Counted from the stretch's first letter, positions 44,319 through 52,785 are shown. The stretch: 64,000 nucleotides of DNA from Actinomyces respiraculi (GCF_014595995.2 NZ_CP063989.1:1550001-1614000), one strand, 5' to 3'. Numbers and translations: made by a program. Notes: generated from the letters alone by a model not told the origin.

Positions 44319-47102
44319 TTAGTGGGCAGCCTCGCGCCAGGTGCGTCCCATCCCGACCGACACGTCCAGCGGCACGGACAGGTGCGCGGCCCCCGACATC
44401 ATCTGGCGCACGACCTCCTCGACGGCACTCGCCTCCCCCGGGGCCACCTCAAGCAGGAGCTCGTCGTGGATCTGCAGCAGGATGCGCGAGGAGAGCCCCA
44501 GCGCCTCGAGACGGTCGGCGACGTTGATCATCGCCCTCTTGACGATATCCGCGGCGCTGCCCTGGATGGGGGCGTTGAGGGCCGCCCGCTCGGCCATCTC
44601 GCGGCGCTGACGGTTGTCGCTCGTGAGGTCCGGCAGGTAGCGGCGCCGACCAAGCATGGTTTCGGTGTAGCCGTCGCGCCGGGCCTGCTCCACCACGTCC
44701 TCGAGGTAGTCGTGGACCTTGCCGAAGCGGTCGAAGTAGGCATCGCGCAGCGCCGTCGCCTCGGCGTTGCCGATACCCAGCTGCTTGGCCAGGCCGAAGG
44801 TGGACAGGCCGTAGGCCAGGCCGTAACTCATGGCCTTGACATGGCTGCGCTGCTGGGCGGTGACGTCCTCGACGTCGATGCCGTGCACGAGGGCGGCGAC
44901 ATAGCGGTGCAGGTCCTCGCCCGAGCGGAAGGCCTCAACCAGGGCCTCATCGCCCGACAGGTGGGCCATGATGCGCATCTCGATCTGGGAGTAGTCCGCG
45001 GTGAGCAGGCACTCATAGCCCTCGCCCACGATGAAGGCCTCGCGGATGCGCATCCCCTCCTCGGTGCGGGCGGGGATGTTCTGCAGGTTGGGGTCCGTTG
45101 AGGACAGGCGGCCGGTGGCCGCGACGGTCTGCTGGAAGGTCGTGTGGACGCGCCCGTCGGGCAGGACGGCCTTGCGCAGCCCCTCGACGGTCTGGCGCAG
45201 CTTGATGGCGTCGCGATGCTCGAGCAGGTGCTGGAGGAAGGGGTGGCCGGTCTTGGCGTACAGGTCCGCCAGGGCCCCGGCGTCCGTGGTGTAGCCCGTC
45301 TTGGTGCGACGCGTGCGCGGCATCGTGAGCTCGTCGAACAGGACGGTCTGCAGCTGCTTGGGGCTGGAGAGGTTGACCTCGTGCCCGGCCGCCTCGTAGG
45401 CGGACTCGGCGGCCCGGGTGACACGGGAGTCGAGCTCGCTCTCGCGCTCGGCGAGGACCGCGTCGTCGACGGCGATGCCCGCGTCCTCCATCTGGGCCAG
45501 GCGGGCGGCGACGGGCATCTCCAGGTCGGTGAACAGGTGCGCGACGCCGCGTGCCGTCATCTGCGCATCGAGAGCCGCCTGCAGCGGCAGGAGGACCCCG
45601 GCGCGGCGGGCGCAGGCGAGCAGCTGGGCGGGGGCGGCGTCGTCGGCGGACAGCGCCTCGAGGTCGAAGGCGGACTGCTGCTCGCCCTGGGCGGGCTCCT
45701 CCCCGTTGCCGAGGGCGTCGATGTCCACGCCGAGCCAGCGCTGGGCGAGGGAGGCGACGTCGTAGGTGCGCTGCTCCGGGCGGCACAGGTAGCCGGCGAG
45801 CGAGGGGTCGGCGACGACGCCGTCGAGGTCGAGGCCCCGGGCGCGCAGGGCATGCCACACGCCCTTGGCGTCCGCGACCACCGTGGGGTGGTCCGGGTCC
45901 GCCAGCAGCTCTGCCAGCTCGGCCTCGTCGTCGGCGCTGAGATCGGCCAGATCGACGGCCAGTGCCCGGCGCCCGTCGGTGACGGCCAGCAGACGGGCGT
46001 CGCCCTGCCCGGGCATCAGTGTACCGACGACGTCGAGGCCGAGCAGCACCCCGGCGTCGCCGAGGTGGCGGTGCAGCCAGCGGCCGACGTCGCCGGGCTG
46101 GAGGTCACGGCCAAGGACATCGGTGGTGGGACCGGTGAGGGCGTCGTCGGCCTCGCCCGGCTCGACGGCGTCCGAGAAGGTCAGGACGCGCTGGGCCCGC
46201 TGGGCGAGGGTGCGGAACTCGAGGGACTCCATGACGCGGGCCAGGGCGGCGCGGTCCGCGCGACCGGCGGGCAGGTCGGCAGCGGGATCGATGCCGAGGT
46301 CAAGGTCCGTGAGCAGACGGTTGAGCCTGCGGTTGCGCAGGACGTCGTCGAGGTGCTCGCGCAGGGACGCCCCGGCCTTGCCGGAGATCTGCTCGGCGTG
46401 GGCGATGACGCCGTCGAGACCGTCGTAGAGGTTGATCCACTTCGCGGCGGTCTTGGGGCCCACTCCGGGAACGCCCGGAAGGTTGTCGCTCGTCTCGCCC
46501 ACGAGGGCGGCCAGGTGCGGGTAGCGCTGCGGGGGCACGCCGTAGCGCTCCTCGACCTCCGCGGGCGTCATGCGGCGCAGCGTGGAGACGCCCTTGACCG
46601 GGTACAGGACGGTGCAGTGGTCGGTGACGGTCTGGAAGGAGTCGCGGTCGCCGGAGCACACCAGCACCTCCATCCCCTGCTCCTGGGCGCGCGCGGCCAA
46701 CGTGGCCAGGATGTCGTCGGCCTCGTAGCCGGGGGCGGTGACAGTGCGCACCCCCATGGCGCTGAGCACGTCCTGAATGAGCTCGACCTGGCCGACGAAG
46801 GGTTCCGGAGCGGCGTCACGGGTGGCCTTGTACTCGCTGTACTCCTGGGTGCGGAAGGTGCCGCCCGCCAGGTCGAAGGCGACGGCGACGTGCGTGGGCT
46901 CCTCGTTCTCCATGAGGGACAGGAACATGGAGGTGAAGCCGTGGACCGCGTTGGTGGCTTGGCCGGTGGAGGTGGTGAAGGAGTCCACTGGCAGGGCGTA
47001 GTAGGCGCGGAAGGCCATCGAGTGGCCGTCGATGAGCAGGAGCCGGCCGCGGGGCTCGGTGCGGGTCGTGTCGGCGGTCGGGGTGGTCTTCGTGGTGCTC
47101 AC
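44319..47102 (-). CDS. polA: DNA polymerase I
   Basis: The 927-residue polymerase fills gaps after repair and removes primers. The N-terminal 5' nuclease (residues about 20-310) shows LLIDGHSMAFRAYYAL, GYEADDILATLA and GVPGVGPKTAAKWI. The middle region lacks the acidic 3'-5' exonuclease motifs, as in most actinobacteria. Polymerase motifs are TADYSQIEMRIMAHLSGDE, AMSYGLAYGLSTFGLAKQLG and LLQIHDELLLEV. The GTG at 47102 lies 6 nt after TAGGCT, without a Shine-Dalgarno sequence. Only 17 bp separate it from the divergent thioesterase gene. Confidence 0.97.
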   Translation of the reverse strand: MSTTKTTPTADTTRTEPRGRLLLIDGHSMAFRAYYALPVDSFTTSTGQATNAVHGFTSMFLSLMENEEPTHVAVAFDLAGGTFRTQEYSEYKATRDAAPEPFVGQVELIQDVLSAMGVRTVTAPGYEADDILATLAARAQEQGMEVLVCSGDRDSFQTVTDHCTVLYPVKGVSTLRRMTPAEVEERYGVPPQRYPHLAALVGETSDNLPGVPGVGPKTAAKWINLYDGLDGVIAHAEQISGKAGASLREHLDDVLRNRRLNRLLTDLDLGIDPAADLPAGRADRAALARVMESLEFRTLAQRAQRVLTFSDAVEPGEADDALTGPTTDVLGRDLQPGDVGRWLHRHLGDAGVLLGLDVVGTLMPGQGDARLLAVTDGRRALAVDLADLSADDEAELAELLADPDHPTVVADAKGVWHALRARGLDLDGVVADPSLAGYLCRPEQRTYDVASLAQRWLGVDIDALGNGEEPAQGEQQSAFDLEALSADDAAPAQLLACARRAGVLLPLQAALDAQMTARGVAHLFTDLEMPVAARLAQMEDAGIAVDDAVLAERESELDSRVTRAAESAYEAAGHEVNLSSPKQLQTVLFDELTMPRTRRTKTGYTTDAGALADLYAKTGHPFLQHLLEHRDAIKLRQTVEGLRKAVLPDGRVHTTFQQTVAATGRLSSTDPNLQNIPARTEEGMRIREAFIVGEGYECLLTADYSQIEMRIMAHLSGDEALVEAFRSGEDLHRYVAALVHGIDVEDVTAQQRSHVKAMSYGLAYGLSTFGLAKQLGIGNAEATALRDAYFDRFGKVHDYLEDVVEQARRDGYTETMLGRRRYLPDLTSDNRQRREMAERAALNAPIQGSAADIVKRAMINVADRLEALGLSSRILLQIHDELLLEVAPGEASAVEEVVRQMMSGAAHLSVPLDVSVGMGRTWREAAH

Positions 47103-47107
47103 CGTGT

Positions 47108-47114
47108 CAGCCTA
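47108..47114. promoter_or_regulatory. Overlapping divergent -10 elements of polA and the thioesterase gene
   Basis: TAGGCT (47114-47109, minus strand) lies 6 nt before the polA GTG. Its complement reads CAGCCT at 47108-47113 on the plus strand, exactly 6 nt before the thioesterase ATG at 47120. One near-palindromic heptamer could thus serve both leaderless genes. Confidence 0.45.
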
Positions 47115-47119
47115 CGGGC

Positions 47120-47662
47120 ATGAGCAATGAGGACGTCCTGCCTGCTGCCCCCTCCCCCACCATGTCGCCGGCCGACGTCGAGGCCCCGGTGGCGTTCCCG
47201 GTGCACGGCACGCGTCCCTTCCCCGCCACGCGGCCTGCCGGCTCGGCTGTCTCGGCGCCCAGCGCTTTACGGGCGGGCCTGGAGGCCTGGGAGCAGGGCA
47301 CGCTCATGACGACGCTCGCGATGGAGGTGGTCGAGCGCGGGCCTGAGCGGGTTGTCGTACGGATGCCGGTGCTTGGGGCCACGCAGGTGGCGGGGGTCCT
47401 GCACGGTGGGGCCAGCGCGGCGCTCGTTGAGACGGCCGCCTCCGTGGCGGCCCGGCAGGCTGCGCCGCAGGGCATGGTGCCCGCGGGGGCCGAGCTGCAT
47501 GTCTCGCACCTGCGGCCGGTGCGGTCGGGGCATGTGACGGCTGTGGCGGTGCCGGTGCACCTGGGGCGCCGTACGGCGGTGCACGAGGTGACGGTCAATG
47601 ACGACGAGGGGCGCGCCGTCGCCCGCGGGACGCTGCGCTGCCTCTACATCGAGGCGGGCTGA
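47120..47662 (+). CDS. PaaI-type hotdog-fold thioesterase
   Basis: The 180-residue protein has a hotdog domain from about residue 50: TLAMEVVERGPERVVVRMPV, GVLHGGASAALVETAASVAA (the HGG motif of PaaI/DUF4442-type acyl-CoA thioesterases), and GAELHVSHLRPVRSGHVTA. A likely role is hydrolysis of an aromatic or fatty acyl-CoA; the substrate is unknown. The first 45 residues are Pro/Ala-rich and not conserved-looking. There is no Shine-Dalgarno sequence. The gene is divergent from polA with a 17-bp gap. Confidence 0.87.
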   Translation: MSNEDVLPAAPSPTMSPADVEAPVAFPVHGTRPFPATRPAGSAVSAPSALRAGLEAWEQGTLMTTLAMEVVERGPERVVVRMPVLGATQVAGVLHGGASAALVETAASVAARQAAPQGMVPAGAELHVSHLRPVRSGHVTAVAVPVHLGRRTAVHEVTVNDDEGRAVARGTLRCLYIEAG

Positions 47663-47697
47663 GGCGCCTTCCGGCTCGGGAGGGGCGCCCCTGGGCG

Positions 47698-48315
47698 TCA
47701 CTCCTTACCGCCGCCGACCTGCTCGATGACGGCATCCGCGACCTCACGCATGGTCAGACGGCGGTTCATCGAGGTCTTCTGCAGCCAGCGGAAGGCCTCG
47801 GGCTCGGTCTGCCCCGTCTTCTCCATGAGCAGGCCCTTGGCGCGGTCCACGCGCTTGCGGGTCTCGAAGCGCTCCTGCAGGTCCGCGATCTCGTTCTCCA
47901 GGGACTGCAGCTCCTCGTGGCGGGAGGCGGCGATCTCCACCGCGGGGATGAGGTCTGCCGGGGTGAAGGGCTTGACGACGTAGGCCATGGCGCCCGCGGC
48001 GCTGGCGCGCTCCACAAGGTCGGTCTGTGAGAAAGCGGTGAGCATGACGACGGCGACGGAGTGCTTGTCGAGGATCCTCTCGGCCGCGGTGATGCCGTCC
48101 ATGACGGGCATCTTGACGTCCATGACGCACAGGTCGGGCTCGAGCTCGTCGACGAGACGCACAGCCTCCTCACCGTCGCTGGCCTCTCCGACGACCTCGT
48201 AGCCGGCCTCGGTGAGGGTCTCGACGATGTCCAGGCGGATGAGGGTCTCGTCCTCAGCGACGACGACTCGGCGGCTGGTGGTGGACGCGGGGGTACTCAT
48301 GGACTCGTTGCTCAC
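47698..48315 (-). CDS. pdtaR: ANTAR-domain response regulator (PdtaR-like)
   Basis: The 205-residue protein has a receiver domain (VVVAEDETLIRLD; phospho-acceptor Asp66 in LCVMDVKMPVMDG; TAFSQ; Lys in YVVKPF) and a C-terminal ANTAR RNA-binding domain (DRAKGLLMEKTGQTEPEAFRWLQKTS). ANTAR proteins bind paired hairpins in mRNA leaders to prevent termination. In mycobacteria PdtaR works with the kinase PdtaS, which is not in this window. The position between polA and pyk matches mycobacterial gene order. TAAGGT 6 nt before the GTG at 48315 supports that start over an ATG five codons later. Confidence 0.92.
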   Translation of the reverse strand: MSNESMSTPASTTSRRVVVAEDETLIRLDIVETLTEAGYEVVGEASDGEEAVRLVDELEPDLCVMDVKMPVMDGITAAERILDKHSVAVVMLTAFSQTDLVERASAAGAMAYVVKPFTPADLIPAVEIAASRHEELQSLENEIADLQERFETRKRVDRAKGLLMEKTGQTEPEAFRWLQKTSMNRRLTMREVADAVIEQVGGGKE

Positions 48316-48321
48316 GGGGCA

Positions 48322-48327
48322 ACCTTA
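48322..48327 (-). promoter_or_regulatory. -10 element of pdtaR (predicted leaderless)
   Basis: TAAGGT plus 6 nt leads to the GTG. It overlaps by two bases a TAGTAT (48326-48331, plus strand) that suits the divergent tRNA-Leu gene. Confidence 0.5.
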
Positions 48328-48350
48328 GTATGCTCAGCCACGCACGACAG

Positions 48351-48424
48351 GCCCCCGTAGCCCAACTGGCAGAGGCATCCGACTCAAAATCGGAGGGTTG
48401 TGGGTTCGAATCCCACCGGGGGCA
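48351..48424 (+). tRNA. tRNA with anticodon CAA (Leu), short variable loop
   Basis: The 74-nt gene has acceptor stem GCCCCCG/CGGGGGC with discriminator A, anticodon stem TCCGA/TCGGA and loop CTCAAAA, giving CAA (leucine, codon UUG). All stems are intact. Leucine tRNAs normally carry a long variable arm and run to about 85 nt; here only a few bases lie between the anticodon and T stems. I recall similar short tRNAs annotated as leucine in other actinobacteria. The anticodon is certain; charging identity is less so. Confidence 0.85.
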
Positions 48425-48449
48425 CGCTTTCGCCCGCACGGGACAGCAA

Positions 48450-48486
48450 GAGCCCCGTGCTGAGGTCTTGCCTCGGCACGGGGCTC
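48450..48486. terminator. Bidirectional terminator between tRNA-Leu and pyk
   Basis: A 16-bp stem (GAGCCCCGTGCTGAGG with one G-T pair) and a 5-nt loop lie 26 bp after the tRNA and 13 bp after the pyk stop on the other strand. Confidence 0.7.
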
Positions 48487-48498
48487 CGTCTGGGCGGC

Positions 48499-49929
48499 TC
48501 AGAGGCGGTAGTCGCCGGTCTCGCCCACGGTGTGGATGCGGATGGAGTTCGTCGAGCCGGGGGTGCCCGGCGGCATGCCCGCGACGATGATGATCTGGTC
48601 GCCCGGCTGCGCGAGCGCCTTCTCCTGCAGGACCTCATCGACCTGCGCGACCATCTCGTCGGTGTGGCGCACCTCGGGCGTCTCGTAGGTGGCCACGCCC
48701 CAGGACACGGAGAGCTGGTTGCGGGTCGTGGTCAGCGGGGTGAAGGCCAGCAGCGGGATGGGAGAGCGCAGGCGGGACAGGCGCCGGGCCGTGTCGCCGG
48801 ACTGCGTGAAGGTCACGAGGTAGGTCGCGTCGAGCTGCTCGCCCATCTCCGCGGCCGCGCGGGTGAGCGCACCGCCGCGGGTCTGCGGGTAGGAGCCGAG
48901 GCCGGCGATCCGCTCGCCGCCGTTCTCCTCGACGTTCTCGATGATGCGGGCCATGGTGCGCACGGCCTCGATCGGGTAGGCGCCCACGCTCGTCTCACCG
49001 GAGAGCATGACGGCGTCGGCGCCGTCGAGGATCGCGTTGGCGCAGTCGGAGGCCTCGGCGCGCGTGGGGCGCGGGTTCTGGATCATCGACTCCAGCACCT
49101 GGGTGGCGACGATGACCGGCTTGGCCTGGCGGCGGGCGAGCTCGATGGCGCGCTTCTGGACGAGCGGCACGGCCTCAAGGGGCATCTCGACGCCGAGGTC
49201 GCCGCGGGCCACCATGATGCCGTCGAAGGCGGAGACGATGTCGAAGAGGTTGTCGACGGCCTGCGGCTTCTCGATCTTGGCGATGACGGGGATGCGCACC
49301 CCGACCTCGTCCATGATCTCGTGAACGTCCGCGATGTCGTTGGCGTCGCGCACGAAGGACAGGGCGATAAGGTCGGCACCGATTGTCAGGGCCCAGCGCA
49401 GGTCCTCGCGGTCCTTCTCGCTCAGGGCCGGGACGGAGACGGCGACGCCGGGCAGGTTGATGCCCTTGTTGTTCGACACGTAGCCGGGGACCTCGACGCG
49501 GGTGACGACGTCGGTGTCTGTGACGGCGGTGACGCGCACGGCGACGTTGCCGTCGTCGATGAGGAGCCGGTCGCCGGGGCGGCAGTCGCCCGGCAGGCCC
49601 TTGAAGGTGGTGGAGCAGCGCTTGACCGTGCCGAGGACGTCCTCGACGGTGATGGTGAACTCGTCGCCCTTGTTGAGCATGACCTTCTGGTCGTTGACGA
49701 ACTTGCCCAGACGGATCTTGGGGCCCTGGAGGTCGACGAGGATGGCGATCGACCGGCCGGAGGCCTCAGCGGCGTCGCGCACACGTGCGATGAGGACCTC
49801 CTGGTCCTCCGCACGGCCGTGGGAACGGTTGATACGGCAGACGTTCATGCCCGCGTCGACCAGCGCCTGAACCTGCTCTGGGGAGTCGGTGGCGGGGCCG
49901 AGGGTGCACACGATCTTGGCTCTACGCAT
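48499..49929 (-). CDS. pyk: Pyruvate kinase
   Basis: The 476-residue enzyme makes pyruvate and ATP from phosphoenolpyruvate. The start MRRAKIVCTLGPATDS, VDLQGPKIRLGKF, the catalytic region VIAKIEKPQAVDN, GIMVARGDLGVEMPLE and AVMLSGETSVGAYPIEAV are all present. The first motif reads RINRSHG where many homologues have RLNFSHG. TAGGCT lies 6 nt before the ATG. It is 32 bp after lgt on the same strand, but the promoter in that gap suggests a separate transcript. Confidence 0.96.
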   Translation of the reverse strand: MRRAKIVCTLGPATDSPEQVQALVDAGMNVCRINRSHGRAEDQEVLIARVRDAAEASGRSIAILVDLQGPKIRLGKFVNDQKVMLNKGDEFTITVEDVLGTVKRCSTTFKGLPGDCRPGDRLLIDDGNVAVRVTAVTDTDVVTRVEVPGYVSNNKGINLPGVAVSVPALSEKDREDLRWALTIGADLIALSFVRDANDIADVHEIMDEVGVRIPVIAKIEKPQAVDNLFDIVSAFDGIMVARGDLGVEMPLEAVPLVQKRAIELARRQAKPVIVATQVLESMIQNPRPTRAEASDCANAILDGADAVMLSGETSVGAYPIEAVRTMARIIENVEENGGERIAGLGSYPQTRGGALTRAAAEMGEQLDATYLVTFTQSGDTARRLSRLRSPIPLLAFTPLTTTRNQLSVSWGVATYETPEVRHTDEMVAQVDEVLQEKALAQPGDQIIIVAGMPPGTPGSTNSIRIHTVGETGDYRL

Positions 49930-49935
49930 GGTCTC

Positions 49936-49941
49936 AGCCTA
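49936..49941 (-). promoter_or_regulatory. -10 element of pyk (predicted leaderless)
   Basis: TAGGCT plus spacer GAGACC leads to the pyk ATG, with no ribosome-binding site. Confidence 0.5.
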
Positions 49942-49961
49942 CGGGACCGGACAGCCAGAAC

Positions 49962-50984
49962 CTAAGCGCTGTCCACAGCACCGTGGCGGCGGGACCTTCG
50001 TCGCGCGGACGGATGTTCCTCCGTGTCGACGTCGGCCTCAATGTCCGTTGCGACGCCCGTGACGTCGTCAGTGATGTCCTCCGTGCCGTCTTCTGTGATG
50101 TCCTTGGCGACCGCCGTCTGCGGCCCGTCCCGCCGGGCGATGACGTCACTGGGTGTGCGACGGGAGGCGACGATGTAGCCGACCAGCCCGATGATCCCCA
50201 CGACGATCGAGGTCCACACGTTCAGGCGCAGCCCGAGCACGTGCTTGGCCTCGTCGATGCGCAGGTACTCGATCCACACGCGCCCCAAGGCATAGACCAT
50301 GACGTACGCCCAGATGAGCCGCCCACCGACGGCGCCGTCGCGCGTGCGCAGCCGCTTCTCGAGCCACACCAGGAAGACGGCGCCCGCGAGGTTCCACAGG
50401 GCCTCGTACAGGAAGGTCGGGTGGAACAGCGTGCCGGAGGCGAAGCCGGCGGGCAGGTGGGCGTCGTCGATCTCCAGCCCCCAGGGCAACGTCGTCGGCG
50501 CCCCGAACAGCTCCTGGTTGAACCAGTTGCCGAGCCGGCCGATGGCCTGGGCGACGAGGAAGGCGGGGGCGACGGAGTCCGCGAAGGGCCCCAAACGCAG
50601 ACCACGTCGGTGCAGCAGCCAGGCGCCGGCGGCAATGCCCGCGGGGATCGCCCCCCACACGCCCAGTCCGCCGCGCCAGATCTGCGGGATGAGGGACAGG
50701 TCCCCATTGGCCCCGAAGTACGCGTCCGGTGAGGACAGCACGTGGTAGACCCGTGCCCCAATGATGCCCAGGGGCACGGCCAGCAGCGCAATGTCGTAGG
50801 TGGTGTCCTCGTCCCCGCCACGGGCCCGGTAGCGCCGGTGGGTCCACCAGGCGGCAACGAAGATGCCGGTGAGCATGCACACGGCGTAGGCACGCAACGG
50901 GAAGGGACCCAGGTGCCACACGCTCTGTGATGGGCTGGGGATTGAGGTCGTCAGGACGGCGACGGCGGCATCAAGGGGGTGCAC
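49962..50984 (-). CDS. lgt: Prolipoprotein diacylglyceryl transferase
   Basis: The 340-residue membrane enzyme attaches diacylglycerol to the lipobox Cys of prelipoproteins. About seven hydrophobic segments, the Lgt signature AIGRLGNWFNQELFG, and the conserved GRVWIEYLRID are present. The last 65 residues form a charged cytoplasmic tail (rich in Asp/Thr, ending in Arg-rich sequence) absent from E. coli Lgt. The GTG start at 50984 abuts the stop codon of the TrpC-like gene, so translation is coupled. In many actinobacteria trpBA lie between trpC and lgt; here they are missing. Confidence 0.94.
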   Translation of the reverse strand: MHPLDAAVAVLTTSIPSPSQSVWHLGPFPLRAYAVCMLTGIFVAAWWTHRRYRARGGDEDTTYDIALLAVPLGIIGARVYHVLSSPDAYFGANGDLSLIPQIWRGGLGVWGAIPAGIAAGAWLLHRRGLRLGPFADSVAPAFLVAQAIGRLGNWFNQELFGAPTTLPWGLEIDDAHLPAGFASGTLFHPTFLYEALWNLAGAVFLVWLEKRLRTRDGAVGGRLIWAYVMVYALGRVWIEYLRIDEAKHVLGLRLNVWTSIVVGIIGLVGYIVASRRTPSDVIARRDGPQTAVAKDITEDGTEDITDDVTGVATDIEADVDTEEHPSARRRSRRHGAVDSA

Positions 50985-51809
50985 TCACATGGCCTCTCGG
51001 TGAACAGCGTGAAGCAGGGAGGGGTGGGAGCCGGCAGCAACGAGCTCGGCGACAAACTGCTGAGGGTCGCCCGAGCGGATGAGCGCCTCACCAACGAGCA
51101 CAACGTCAGCTCCCGCCCGAGCGTAGGTCATGACGTCACGCGCGCTGGCAACCCCACCACCGGTGATGCGGATGACGGAGGAGGGCAGCAGCTCGGCGAC
51201 CTGCTCGAAACGCGAGTGGTACACGTGCTGGGAGACGGGGTCGCGGGCGTCGACGAAGATCGCGCGGGCCCCGGCCTCGACAGCGGTCAGGGCTTCGCGG
51301 CGTGAGTGCGCCTCGACGACGGCGAGCATGCCCAGGGAGTGCGTGCGCTCGATGAGCGACTCCAGAACGATCGTCTCCAGGCGGGCGTCCAGCATGAGCA
51401 GGTCGGCGCCGTGGGCACGCGCCTCGTGCACCTGGTAGGGGGTGACGACGACGTCGTTGACCATGACGGGCACGTCCACGGCCCGACGCACGACGTCGAG
51501 GTCCGCAAGGTTGCCGCGGGCGTGGGTGGGCTCGGTGACCACGGAGACGCAGGCCGCGCCCCCGGCCTCGTAGAAGCGTGCGAGCACGGCGACGTCGCCG
51601 ACGCCGCTGAGGTCGGCGAAGGTGGCGGTGGCGCGCTTGACCTCCGCGATGACGGAGACGGCGCGCCCGTGCGAGCGCAGGGCACTGACGGCGTCGACGC
51701 TGCTGGGGGCCTGGCGGACCGCCTCACGCAGGGCGTCAAGGCTCACGCGCTGCTCGCGCTCGGCGACGGCGGCGCGGGCCGCGGCGGCCAGCTCGGGCAA
51801 GTCGATCAC
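50985..51809 (-). CDS. TrpC-like protein (indole-3-glycerol-phosphate synthase homologue with altered active site)
   Basis: The 274-residue TIM-barrel protein aligns along its length with actinobacterial TrpC: IAEVKRA near residue 60, VSVVTE, PYQVHEARAHGAD, SSVIRI and GADVVLVGEALIRSGDP. Several active-site positions differ. The SPS after EVKRA reads TAT; RKDF reads VNDV, so the catalytic Lys is lost; VNARDL reads VDARDP; and ESG near the C-terminus reads GGG. The EVK Glu and Lys and the Glu of the VEVH motif remain. The GTG at 51809 follows AGGAGG. It lies between hisI and lgt without trpA or trpB. It may be non-catalytic or act on another substrate. Confidence 0.85.
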   Translation of the reverse strand: MIDLPELAAAARAAVAEREQRVSLDALREAVRQAPSSVDAVSALRSHGRAVSVIAEVKRATATFADLSGVGDVAVLARFYEAGGAACVSVVTEPTHARGNLADLDVVRRAVDVPVMVNDVVVTPYQVHEARAHGADLLMLDARLETIVLESLIERTHSLGMLAVVEAHSRREALTAVEAGARAIFVDARDPVSQHVYHSRFEQVAELLPSSVIRITGGGVASARDVMTYARAGADVVLVGEALIRSGDPQQFVAELVAAGSHPSLLHAVHREAM

Positions 51810-51899
51810 GGTGCACCTCCTCGACAGACGGCGACGTCCTGCACCCCCATCGTCCTCGGTGGCGCCGCGGCCTGGCAAATCCTCCCCTCGTCGGGACGC

Positions 51900-52289
51900 T
51901 CAGGGGCGGGTGCCGACGGCGGCGCCGAGGTCCCCTCCGGTGAGGAAGCAGGTGCGTGCTCCCGTGTGGCAGGCGGCCCCAACCTGGTCGACCTCGACCA
52001 GCAGGGCGTCGCCGTCACAGTCCAGACTCACCGACCTCACGTACTGGCGGTGGCCGGAGGTGTCTCCCTTGCGCCAGTACTCCTGGCGCGAGCGCGACCA
52101 GAAGGTCACGCGCCCCTCGGTGAGGGTGCGCCGCAGCGCCTCGTCGTCCATCCAGCCGAGCATGAGGACCTCACGGGTGTCGTACTGCTGGATGATCGCG
52201 GCGACAAGACCGTGCTCGTCCCGTTTGAGGCGTGCGCTCAGGGCGTCGGGCAGGGGCGGGAAACCCGGTGAGGGCGGGGCCGTGGTCAC
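51900..52289 (-). CDS. hisI: Phosphoribosyl-AMP cyclohydrolase
   Basis: The 129-residue enzyme opens the purine ring of phosphoribosyl-AMP in histidine synthesis. [35 protein letters not shown] and the metal-ligand set SLDCDGD with [12 protein letters not shown] are all present. There is no fused phosphoribosyl-ATP pyrophosphatase, as in other actinobacteria. The GTG at 52289 has GAGAGGA upstream. hisF lies about 1 kb upstream beyond two small membrane-protein genes. Confidence 0.95.
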   Translation of the reverse strand: MTTAPPSPGFPPLPDALSARLKRDEHGLVAAIIQQYDTREVLMLGWMDDEALRRTLTEGRVTFWSRSRQEYWRKGDTSGHRQYVRSVSLDCDGDALLVEVDQVGAACHTGARTCFLTGGDLGAAVGTRP

Positions 52290-52326
52290 GACATGATCCT
52301 CTCATGCCCGTCGCCGTGGCCGAGTC

Positions 52327-52785
52327 TCAGCCGGCGGGGCCCAGCAGCGGGCCGAGGTAGACCCACATGCCCGGAAGGTTGCGCGCCACGCCGAAGGCGC
52401 CGGCGAGGCAGAACAGGGCCACCATCTCCCTGCCGGTGAGGATCGGACGCTCGCGGCCCGCGCGACGGCTCAGGACCCAACGCACGGCGACCGCCGCAGC
52501 CAGCGCGAGGACGACCGGCGCGACAGGGTTGTATCCCACGGCCGTGAGCAGGTCGCCGTGCAGCAGGGCCCTCGTCGCTCGAGTCCCCCCGCACAGGGGG
52601 CACCAGAAGCCGGTGAGACGGTGAACCGGGCACAGGTCCACCCCCGTGCCCGGTGCGCGCAGCAGACCCGCTGCGACGATCGCGGCTCCCGGGAGGAAGG
52701 AGACGGCCACCGCCGTTCCCGTCAGGACACGACGGCGGCCCTCCGCCCTGGCGTCGGGCTCAGCCCTACTGCAGGAACTGGTCAT
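52327..52785 (-). CDS. DUF2752 membrane protein
   Basis: The 152-residue protein contains PVHRLTGFWCPLCGGTRAT followed by LLHGDLLTAVGYNP, the Cys-containing signature of DUF2752, and three or four hydrophobic segments. Function is unknown. The proposed ATG at 52785 overlaps the end of the upstream DUF4190 gene by 20 bp, so the pair is co-translated; a later internal start is possible because no clear ribosome-binding site is seen. Confidence 0.8.
   Translation of the reverse strand: MTSSCSRAEPDARAEGRRRVLTGTAVAVSFLPGAAIVAAGLLRAPGTGVDLCPVHRLTGFWCPLCGGTRATRALLHGDLLTAVGYNPVAPVVLALAAAVAVRWVLSRRAGRERPILTGREMVALFCLAGAFGVARNLPGMWVYLGPLLGPAG

Noticed and set aside
48351..48424. tRNA pseudogene
   Set aside because: The short variable loop is odd for leucine, but acceptor, anticodon and T stems all pair and the T loop is conserved, so a functional tRNA is more likely.
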